Assembly (NCBI RefSeq): GCF_000699445.3
Contig: NC_067197.1
Location: 33,587,809-33,651,808, forward strand
DNA: 64,000 bases
DNA from: Schistosoma haematobium
Lineage: Eukaryota; Platyhelminthes; Trematoda; Strigeidida; Schistosomatidae
Reading direction: 5' to 3'
In this document: piece by piece, positions 24,608 through 36,100 of the stretch
Layout of the letters: each line of letters starts with the position of its first letter
How positions within the stretch are numbered: the stretch's first letter is position 1
Notes under the pieces: generated by a model
What the model was told of the DNA's origin: nothing
What the model saw: only the letters and a program-made list of their open reading frames with translations
Databases searched by the model: none
Translations under genes and position numbers: made by a program

Positions 24608-24768
24608 TGTTTGTGTGAACTAATGATCCCCTTGTACTTGATGACTGTTTGATTTCGAATTCTAGATACAATACGTTCATTCGTGCTCATATAGTTGTTC
24701 TTGGTTAAATTGCGTTATATCTGGGATTTTCAGTTTGTACAATAATTCAAATACTTGTAATTATCACA
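24608..24768 (+). mobile_element. 3' LTR of Gypsy-type remnant
   Basis: 161 bp, beginning TGTTTGTGTGAACTAATGAT and ending TTATCACA. It is the partner of the LTR at 22125-22285, with visible divergence (for example TTGGTTAAATTGCG against TTGATCCGACTACG), which indicates an old insertion. Confidence 0.75.
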
Positions 24769-27700
24769 CACTTCCACACTAGACGACAAATCCTGAGTTG
24801 TTGAGCAACTTATCGAATTTAGTCATGGTAAATGACACCATGAAGTGACAATTCAGGCTAGGTAATGGCCGCAAGATGTGACCTCACGTAAACTAGGATG
24901 TCACGCCGTTGCTATCAAACTCCAGTATGTCCGAACCATCCACATGGGTTACCTACCTTGATGATCAGCAACTTTTTTCAGTAATACAGCAATCAGGCTT
25001 CCTATGATTTTGAAAATGAAACCGATGACCGAGAACGCAGTGTTAACCACAGATTGCTAACGGAAATTATCACATTGTTATGCCTATGTCATTTCCAAGG
25101 GTGAGGAGTGTAATACTGAGATTCTCAACAGCTATCTAACGTTGATACTATTAACAGCCAAGATATTTCAGACGTACTCAACTACCCTGACTTAGCAGCC
25201 ATTATTCCATCGTGGTTGATAGTGATTGTTACACTGAAAGTAGAAGAATGATGACTTCAGAAATATAGTGAGTAATGAATACATTTACTGTACAGTTAAA
25301 TATTGTGTGTTGTTTCTCAGCATATCATAGTAATACAGTGTAATCTGTAGCTTCGTAATTCTACGTTGAGTTCTTGGTTGAATCTTGTCGAAGTTCTAGA
25401 CTTATTGTAATTAGTTCAGTTTCGTTATTTTATTTCAAATTCACTAGCATCTCTACAAACTTTACTCATACCCATTAGCAGTAAACATCCCTTGTTGTTT
25501 GGGCGCCGTATTTTAATGTTATGGAAATTTATTCTATCATATATGGCGTTTTCGGTCATGTAGTCTTTCAAATGAAAAGTATTCTAGTTTGCGTTGTCAC
25601 TGTAAAATTGTCAAATATATGTTTCAACAACTTTATCCATCTTCGCCAGTCTCGAGCTACTGAAACCGATTCACCATCTAGAAATTTCGTTGCATTACGA
25701 TTACGAATAGGAAAATGCCCTCTACACAGGTGGGGTCGAGCTAATAATCTTAAAAGGTGCACGAAAATGGGTTGTTGGACGGGAGTCTCATGACTCTCAG
25801 ATCATCGAAGAACCTGCAGGATTATGGTATATTTCGGTATTAGTACTACGTTGATAATAGACCTAATCCTAACATTGTAGATTTGTCATAATGTAATTGA
25901 TTAATCTATAAGATCTAACGTGAAAGTCACATCACTGCCTACACCAACTCATCGCATCGTAACAAACAATACATGATGAAGAACACATTTAGGCTAGAGA
26001 TAGAGCAATATGTTTATTATGGATAAAGGATTATGTTACCACAATCAAGAGTGACCACGCCTGCAATGCCGAGCCACGCAGTCTGACCAATTCGAATTAA
26101 CTGAATTGATTCCTCCCGCCTTCTCCGTCGTTGGGTTTTTCTCTGCGTTAAATGTTGAATATATATTTTCCAGTTTTCCCATGTTCAGCTTTGAGGATTG
26201 TGTGGTTAGGGATCAATGCCTCTACAAACTCTTCAAAATAAAGAAAGATAGCAGCGAACGTTATCCAGTGAAACACATACATTAACAACTGTAATGAAAA
26301 TGATTCACATCAGTTTCTTAATAGACTGCAGTCCTCTAAATTCAATTTCCGTAAAAGTCAATGACAATGGTTCACCCCCACCCGGTTAGATTAAAATCCT
26401 GGGCAGAACACTGACAGTTTGACTTCCGTTCATCTTTTAGTATTTCCTCTTTTTGAGCAATCTGAATTGGAGATTGATACTATTGTTTCGGCTCACAAGT
26501 AGACCAACAAATCTACATCTAGTTCTTGGAAAGTTCAGTATAATCTTAAAGGAAGGCTTCAAGGACCTATCAGAGTAATGTATCAGTTTACCAGCCAGGG
26601 TCTGAGGACTGGATGCAGTCTCATGTAACCGGTCTTGATCTATTCTAAAATAGAGGCCACAAATATACAATTACTTGCCGGAAAATTTCGTGACTTGTCC
26701 TTGAAAAAAACGGCTGTCTTCTTATAGACTTTTGATGTGGACTTGCTGAAAATGTGGAGAGGCGAGGAATATTAGCGCTAGACGCAGGGTGGCCTAATAG
26801 TGGGCTGAACAGCTTTGACAAAGAGAACGAAATTAAAAAAACAAGCTTCCTGACATTCTTAGAATTCAAGTTAAGGACTTTCGAACCGAAAGCTACATTC
26901 ACAATGCATCAGCATCATTCCACTCTTCCTAATATGTTTTACTATCACCTATGAAAATAAAAGCGATATTTTCAATGATATTCATCGTCTTTTACGAATT
27001 TCTATTCTTCCGTTTCACATTAGTCAATCGTGGAATTTAAATGGCACTTTTTATATCTTTCCCAGTATGTCATGAGGTGAGACGTTTGATGCTGAAGTTT
27101 TATTTACATGAAAAAGGCTTGGGGCGCTGTACTTTTACTGTGACATAAAACTAAAGGTCTGTTTCCAAAATGTTAGAAGCTATATTACGCATTGTTAGAA
27201 CAGATGCCAGGGGGCGATATTATATATTCCAAATCTGATTTTTATCGCGAATGTTTTGTTTCGAAAACTTATGGACAGTAATGTGGCACAAAATAAAATT
27301 ATGCAGGAGTAAATATCAGTTTAAGTGATTGACTTTAGGCCTACCAGCTATTATGTAAAGTTTCAAACAGAATGGTTATAATTCGGGTAGGCTTGGAATT
27401 TCAGGCAATTATTTACAACTGCTGATTGTCTGGTCTGTAAATAGAAGCTGACTAGGGATGAAGGAGCCGCTGGATCTTTATTCAGAGCAAAATATCATGT
27501 GATGTGCTGAAGAACAGACATTAATATGGGATAGGTTCAATCATGAGTTTAGACACTAAATATGTGAGTGATGATATGAATTTTTTAGTACATTGATAGA
27601 ACTATCAAAGGTGTCACATACATTCAGCGCTTAACAATGCCGTCGCTAACAGCACCCTTAAAATCTAGAGTCCCGAACATAAACCAGAAGTCGAGAATGA

Positions 27701-29204
27701 AAGGGTTTGAAGATATATTTTTTAAAAACAGTTAAGTTATCCGTTAGTCTGTGATTTCAAGTGACTAGATGTTGTGAAATGAAGAAAGAAATCAGGTGGA
27801 GAATGTCAAGTTGTTTTTTGAAACAGAATTAGAGTGCCTTAGTAGAGTATGAAGACCATACATTAAATTTATCATTTGCGCATCTTCCATCAATTGTCTC
27901 TTACAAACTTCATCTTTCTGTCATCCCTGTTGATGTTTCGATTTTTTTCCGTTTTCTCCTCTCTCCTCTTCAGTTCGATGTCCTCAATTTTCTGATCAGC
28001 GTTACGTACTGCTTTTATCTGTCAACATAATTAATATACACTACGGTGGCACGGGACAGTTATCAATGCCTATCAATGGTGATCCAGTATAGATGCTTGA
28101 CCAAGCGCTTTTGGCTGGGGTTTGTCTGGCAAAAAATGAGGTCAGCACCAATTTTGAAGACTTATTTGACGTGTCCGTAAGATGACACCCTGAAAGATAA
28201 ACTAGGATGAAGACAGTATACCTGAGCGTAGATAAATGTAGTGAGACATGAGGCTTCTGTATTGATGGGGGAGTGGATGGGCCTGGAGTTGTGTTGTGCA
28301 GAGATATGACCACTATGCCTGAACGAAGGCCTCAATCCGACAGTGTCCTTGGAAACCATCAGTGCCAGAATTAGAGTCGAATGACTTTTCGGCTCTCTTC
28401 GGGAGAATTACTAATTGTCACAGGTTTTTATGGTGAAAAGGTGAGATAAATTTGCGGAAAACCGACTATTACTCATATTTTCTTAGTCAAGTAAATCATA
28501 TATCTGATGAATATCGGATTATTTAGTTATTTTCTGTACACGTCCAGGATAACTAGGATAAGACCCTTAGGTTTATTATCGACATTGGATTGGGTCAAAC
28601 CTCATGAACAGGACCAAAGTCCTCATTTTTTACTCAGAGCTGGTGTTATTTAAACCCGTGGATTTTGTGTGGACAACAATCGTATGTTATAAAGAAATAG
28701 TGACAAAGTTTGAGGAACTAAGACGATTGTTATCCCGAGATCACGGATTTATTAAACTCGTCATCATGGTGTAAATGACATACAAAGTGCCTACGAACAT
28801 AGAACAAACTCCTATTATTTATTAGTTATATCATAACATAAAGGACACCCAATCATTTCAATATCTGACGTTTGGACTATTAGTTCACAGTGTTACTTTT
28901 TCCACTGAATAATCAACTTTTGTGGCATACAGCCGAAGAAATGGTTTTAGTGGGATCAAGACCTACTTTTATCAAAGAAAGTGAACGAGCTGGAAATATT
29001 CCGAAGGAAAGCTGCACTAGGTTTTTGAACCTTCAGCTAACAGACTCAAAATTTGAATATAAAAAAATAGTTGTGAATAATGGGACTAATTTCCTGATCT
29101 TATTATGAAGATAAGATAGTTACATTATTTTACTAAACACATGGTGGTTTGGTTGGTTGTCTGATCAACACGGTACTTTTCCGAGGGGTATTCAATTTTC
29201 TGGG
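24769..29204. other. Non-coding DNA upstream of the FMR1-like gene
   Basis: Several short open frames (for example 25521-25793 and 26645-26902 on the minus strand) show no domain or consistent splice structure. The last few hundred bases should contain the promoter and 5' UTR of the gene at 29205, but no clear TATA box or initiator is evident. Confidence 0.45.
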
Positions 29205-31757
29205 ATGATTCAGTTGGAGGTCTGCATACCGGTAGAGGTGGAAGGCAAATATGGAGAGTTCTACCCCGTACGTTCTCTATCTGTTGTTAATCTTGTTCCA
29301 GGGTGTCATCAATGGGTTGAAATCCTTAGAAGAACTTAATGTGACACTATTAGATTCTTCCCACTCGAAAGCCCTTGTGGAATTCACTCTCCCTCCTTCC
29401 TCGTTGCGTCTCCCTCCAAAGGATCCAGGAACAGTTCTAGAACCAGTCCAAGGACTAGAGGTTGATGTGTTAATCAGCTCATCTCCTGGCGAGCCACCTG
29501 TAGACCATGAGTTATCAAGTGATCCGATTGCTTCTAAACTTTCTGCCTGGTGGCCTGCTGTTGTAAGGAAAATTGGTGGGAGTTTTGTTATTGTGGAGTT
29601 AATGGCTGACTTCTCTTCTGAGAATGCTGGTTCAAACGAAGTAACTGTCCTTCCCAACAAACGCATTAGTGTCCCTCACCCTTCATCACTTGAAAAAACA
29701 GATATTGTTGAAAAGCACCAATTGAGACCACGGATTCATCATCCCAATCTTAGTGTCTCGTCCTTTCACATCCATGCTATAGATATACCGGACGAGTTAG
29801 CTCCATAGTAAGTTACGTTTCTGCTACTTGCTTTGTCTCTGTATAGCTATGGTTAATACTCCCGGTTTTTCTCAGTTGCAGAGAGCCTGCCAATTACCAT
29901 CATTTTGCGCGACGATGTGGTTTGCCTGTCCTGATCACTTTGGCGCCCGACACATTTAAATCCGTGTCCCCAGTTATTAAGGGGGACAGTGAGACGTACA
30001 ACCTAAAGTCCCGTTTGCTTGTAATTTCTACAGATATCTCCACAATCAACAGGGCATCTGTCATCGACAACACGTTCGTTGACATGCTGCGACAAAAAGT
30101 CTCCATTTTGCAACAAACTGAAGAACTATCCAAAAAGTTGGTGGCGTCGCGCCTTAATCAGGTACGTTCATTACTTTCTTATGGTGTCTTAGCAATCACC
30201 ATTCGTTGAAGAATTCCTCATACCTCTGGATTTAATCCATTATGCAATTGGCGCTCAAGGGTCAAATATTAGACGCGCTAGTGCTATTGAAGGTGTACTT
30301 TCTGTCAAGTTAGATCGCCAGACTGGTAATATCAGGATTTCTGGGAAGGTATGTACTTTCATTTTGTGTTTCGAATTTGATAGATTCGTTTAATGCGGTA
30401 AAATTAGCACATACCAATAGCCTTAACTTGAAGGTTCAGTTGGGTACAAGTGTAGGGCTGCTAACATTAGTTAAATCTATTGGTAATAGCAGCCCAGTTT
30501 GTCGACTAGTTATACACTTTCAGTTGTATAAAAGCCTGGTCATATCACAAACCGGACATTTGATCTCATTTTGCAGTTTATTTTTATCCACTCCCAGCTT
30601 TTGAAGCAAACAGTAAATGTTGATTCCTAGGCCTAGTAAGTTCATTCATGCTTTACATTTAACCTATCCTGATAAAAGGTAACAATTTCATGAGCTCTCA
30701 AGTACTTACGTACTCATCAGTGTGCTTTATATAATGGATTTCTGGAATCGTGCCCGAACTGGTAGTTAGCCACAAAACTTGTTTTGATTAGTTCCCGTTA
30801 TTTGTAATAATGAGGTTTAACTAACGAAATCATTGAGTCTTAATCTAGGTCACAAATAGATTTCTGCCGGAAAAAGTTGTAAACGAATATTGGAATTTAG
30901 GGAAAATCTAGTCAGAAATTGCCAGAGCCGTGACACTTAGTGTCGTGCCAGTTGTGAAAAAAGTAATACAAACGTGAATCGGCTCAAGTCGCTTCACTAC
31001 GTCAACATAATGAAAGGAAACTAACAGTGTCAACCCAGTATAAGGTCGTATACCATACTGTGACTGCTTGGACCGAAGCGAATGGGTCATTGCTCATTAA
31101 TAAGTCTAAAATTCTAATCCATAAGATTAACTTATTTATTTGAACACATAAATATTGATATAAAGGGGCACCGAATATAAATGCGCCACGTAATTCATCT
31201 GATTTGTGTGTGGACTGTGATACTGCCCGGGTGCCCAAACCGAAACAGGTGTTTTTCTTAGGGGATCACACACGGAGCCTTCGATTTAATGTTCTGACCC
31301 ACAAGGCAGTGGAGCGACGTCAGGAGATGCAGTCCCATGGTAGCCGGTGACCAACAATTGGTTCACACACCATTTGTTTCTTCAGGATCATGGAGCCCAT
31401 GTGCACCATTGGTTTGGAGTTGAGGTTTTCTAACTCCCCTAGGTGGACCCTCCATATCCACCAACCCGTTTAAAGCACCGGACATTCGCTTTTCGTCCTC
31501 TCAAGCTCATAAACAACGCCCCCGCCACGAAAAGGCAGAGGGTAGGATTTCCCTGGCAGTGATTGTATACTCGTGGTCATGTGAGGGTAATTCGAGAGTG
31601 ATAGCGGACTCCCCCGCCCTCGGGCATAACAAAACCTAAGATTAACTAATTAAAAAAAAAATTAACTGTCACTCGATAAAAACGCAATGTAGGACCTTTT
31701 GTGTTCATGATATGCATCACTAAAAAGACAATAGAACCATCTTTTATACTAGCTGTG

Positions 31758-31816
<59 letters not shown>

Positions 31817-33117
31817 ATTAGTGATGCATATCATGAACACGGAAGGCCTTACATGCCTGTATTTTCATCGAGCTACAGTAAAATTTAATCTTATGGATCA
31901 GAATTTTAGACGTGATTTGTTACTAGTGAGTGATGATCCATTTGCTTCCGTTCAAACAGTCATAAATTTCACTCAGTATAGTATACGATGTTATACTGGG
32001 TTACTAAAACGCACTGCTTATCGAGTTTGAGCTTGATTTTCTTAGTAATTCAGTTAGGATTGTCGATTCCACTTGTTTCCGTCTTTTTCATTGAGTAGGT
32101 TGGGAAGTTTAGACAGAAGTCAAACTTAATTCCCTGTTTTATTCTGTTTTTAATTAAGAAAGTTAAATGCGAGCTTTTATATTTTAAATAGCGTTTACCA
32201 TCAGTTTAGGGAAACCATTTGAAAGACAGGGTTAAAAAGTCCTGTCGGTCTGGAAATTCCGGATTATAGAATTATGGAATCCTAATTTGATAACTCAAAT
32301 TAGATGAATAGAACACAAAGATGGACTAGTTAGTATTTTTTTACTGGTTTTTACTTCAATCTGATGTTCACTTACACTGAAGAATAGAAATATAGCTCAA
32401 GAGAAAAGCACTATTTTGATAACTGTAGTGGTTGAATATTTAGTTGGTAGAGATAATCATCCCTGTATTTGGCTATCTCTAACCACCTAGTGACATAAAC
32501 CATATCTGAGATGGTGGAGAAGATTTGTAGCTCAGGTGGATGATTTTGGTGGAGTTTTGTTCTCTGAGCTGGATGGTTTGGTCGTGGAGCTTTCATCGTT
32601 CTTCCATCATCAGCACATGATGATGTCGTTCAGAAGAACGATGAAAGCTCCACGACCAAACCATCCAGCTCAGAGAACAAAACTCCCAAAATAAACCATA
32701 TCTTTTGTCTCAGCAACAAACAATTGTCTAGTTAGAAGTTGATGTGACAGCTTAAAGGTTTGCCACTGGACCATTAAGCTAGGTATGTTTAATCAAAGTA
32801 ATTAACATCAACTTAATGGTTTATGTTGCTAATGTCTAAACGGAGTTTAATTGAGGAGCTAAGTAACCGGATTCTTAAAGACAGCTATTTTGATGACTGC
32901 ACAGAAGATTGTTGATGCATAGGGTAATGACCCAGTGCTAATGTACTAGAAATTACCATCAAACTACAGACAAAACCCTTTCCACCTACTTTGATTTCGC
33001 TAACTAGATAATATCATTAACACCAAAACGTTTGGCTCAAAGCCAAGTAAGTCTACATGTGCTTATCGGATCACATTATTAACATTACTGAGTATATTAT
33101 TTAAGGACTAATATAGC

Positions 33118-33156
<39 letters not shown>

Positions 33157-36100
33157 GTAATTATTAAATGTAACTATTTTTATTACAAGCTAGTTTTTAA
33201 TTAGTGTACAGTTTGTTTTTTTGGACATATAAGTTGGATTTTAATGATTTATTCATATCAAGCGTTAGTTGTCCTCCCATTTAGTATCTTCATGGTTTTG
33301 TTAAACAAACAAAATCGTAATAAAATACGGTACCTATTCATTCCAGACTCAAGATGCTGTTAAAAACGCGAAGAAGTTATTGGACTTCTCTCAAGACATC
33401 TTTCAGATACCTAAATCATATGTAGGTCCTATCTTGGGATCAGGTCGTCGACACGTTCAACATATCGTGGATCGAGTGGGACTTGTTGGAATCAAGATTT
33501 CTAAATCACCTGAAGACGATCGTGAGCACGTTTCATTCCAGTTAACGGGAACTCAGCAAGCCATACGTGATACACAGTTATTTTTGGAGTTTCAAGTCGC
33601 AAGCTTACAGGAGTTAGATCGGCTTCGTGGTGTTGAGAATCCGCCGTCTATATTAAAACCCAAGGATGCGACCATCCCACTTAAAGATATTTCGAGGTAA
33701 TTGTGATTTTCACCAAATGTAAAATTTCAATAGGTTCTCGTTAAATTTTGAATAAAATACTGAGCTTTTCATCTAGTGTGTATGTCTACCTATTTCAATC
33801 TTTGTGGTCTTCGACTCAACATAGTCTATGGAAACCGTATAATCCTGACTGTTAATATTCAAGGGTTTTGGTTGTTGCACTACCTGTTTCGAACCAGCAT
33901 TTTTCAGTTTACTTTGATATTAAACATGGTATTCTACTGGTGCCGTTGTCGGTATTTTTAGTAATTTTTTTTATTTGTTTACTATTATTTCTACTTACTG
34001 AACATTGACTTATTACAAGTATCCAATCACAAACTTTTTCTTGAGCTACTGAATAGGGTGACAGAAAAGGCTGCGTTTCTCTCTTAAAACTATAATGAAC
34101 AGCGGGGTTGCCCTTAAATACCCTGGTATGGTCAAGAGTGAGGAGAGTTCGCTGTCGCTCTCTAAGTTCTCTCATATGGCCACGCTGATATAGCCATTGC
34201 CAAGGAAGTCCTACTTGCTGCCTTCTGATCATTGGTGTTTATGAAATTGAAAGGACGAAAAGCAAATGTCCGGCTCTTAAACCGGGTTGGTGGGCATAGA
34301 GGATCTATCTAGGGGAGTTGGAAAACTCTGATCCCAAACTAATGGTGTTCATGCGCTCCATAATCCTGATGGAACAAATGACGTATGAACCTATTCTTGG
34401 CCACCGATTGTTATGGGACCTCATCTCTTGACGTCGCTACACTACCTCATGGATTATTGTCGGTCATCCATTTACAAACAACTTGATGATCTGATACAAA
34501 CGTTCACTAGCCTAACTTGTCACACAATGATAGAATGATAGGACACTGCCATATTAAGACCGACTGTCACCGCCGGTGCTCACACGATAAGTTTTCGATC
34601 TTTTACAGTCGGTCTCTTGGAATTTTATCTTAGATTGTTGATGATCTGTTTAGTCACAGACAAAATATCGTTATTGGATATGACTTCCAAATTAGCATTC
34701 TTTCTAATTATAGATGAAAATAAAGACGGTAGATACTTTGGATTAGGTGTACTATATTAGGCAATCCTAAGATCAGAAATATTACGCTAGGATTTTACTA
34801 ATCTTCAAGTCAAAAAAACATTTGATGTCTAGTAATAAACTTTTTCAATGTAGGCAAACAGTAGGGAACAAATTTGAATTTAGGATAAATATGCATGGGA
34901 TCGGATTTTTATAGATCATGTAAACATAGAAGTCAGTGAGTAAGAAATAATAATCCTTACATAAATGCCAAATAAAAACTAGATGCTCATGAACTTCGAA
35001 GTGAAAGACACTCCATATCACCGTGTTCTTGATGGAAGCACCATATTACATAAAGTTGACTAATATTACTATATTTCAGGCCGTTATCAGAAAGAAAACC
35101 CACTCATCTAATCTACTATCAAATAACTAATAAACTTGTTCAGTTTTCTTTGCCTAGAAAAAGTGAATGAAATTTTTTTGGAGTGTCCTACATAGGATGC
35201 AGTCGTGTTAATCCCTGTTTAGCGATGTTTTTATCCCATTTCGAATAAAGAAAACGTACTTTCTTTGTGATTGTAATTGTAGCAATGATGAGTCTTCAAA
35301 TCCTCTCACACATTCTGAAAATGGTCATCGTATATCAAACGGTGACAATCAAAGTTCAAAATGCAGTGAATCTAACTATGCTGTACATTCAAATAGTTGC
35401 TCAAATAAGGAGGATCCGGAGAAACAAGAAACTACTTATAACAACATTACAAATTCACGTCCACATCCTGGTGGACGTCAGCCCAAGCCGAGACCTCAAG
35501 TCAATCAAATAAGACCAGGTATGTTTAAAAGACTGTCATAAGAATAGTTTTATTGGATTATTGATCGATAATCTGCTAAACTTTTCTTCACTTGGGTTGT
35601 TCGATGAACTTATATAAAGTGTTTTCTAGTGTTGTCACATTATGTTCATTTTAAAAAATATTACATCTGGTTTTAGTTACAGACTACGCTTACTGCAGCC
35701 ACGCTTTCCACTAATAAACGGAATGAACAGTGACCTAACATATTTAACGTCATAAACCAATCACCTTTGTCTATACGATGTTATTTTAATTGTCTCTATG
35801 GATAAGTTCTTCAATGTAAAGAAATGTAACAGTATACTATCATTAAATCAACTAGTGAGAATTTTTACCAGAATGTAAGCTTTTTCATCATTAAAGAAAT
35901 ATGGAATGACTCAGCCACATTATAACATTGCCAACGCATTAACTATGACAAGCTGTATCTCGAACAGTTAGTTATCTTAAAAGGATCGACACAGAAACGA
36001 TCTTTACAGTTACTACCAGCAATCGCATACCCATAACTAGTTTTGCTTTACAACCATGATCAGAAACAGATTAGAATCAAAATCCACGGAATTAAGAGGA

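Larger units (their letters stand above)
31022..32012. repeat. Long imperfect inverted repeat with (TA)27 centre
   Basis: The left arm (about 31022-31132 plus 31648-31723) is the reverse complement of the right arm (31818 to about 32012). Its innermost 23 bp, 31701-31723 against 31818-31840, are perfect. The centre holds a TA run at 31759-31812. The left arm is split by the element at 31133-31636. This looks like a foldback or MITE-like element. Short frames reading YIYIYI come from the TA run. Confidence 0.8.
30349..33346 (+). other. Intron 4 of the FMR1-like gene (2998 nt), repeat-filled
   Basis: It begins GTATGTAC and ends ATTCATTCCAG. It contains a long palindrome with a (TA)27 centre, an inserted non-autonomous element, a perfect 54-bp inverted repeat, and a (CT)n(TA)n tract. 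Confidence 0.9.

Noticed and set aside
25521..25793. 90-residue open frame
   Set aside because: A leading hydrophobic stretch is suggestive, but there is no splice context, domain or second exon, and the antisense frame is equally open.
31646..32030. Open frames on both strands reading YIYIYIYI
   Set aside because: They arise from the (TA)27 run and the palindromic flanks; neither is a plausible protein.
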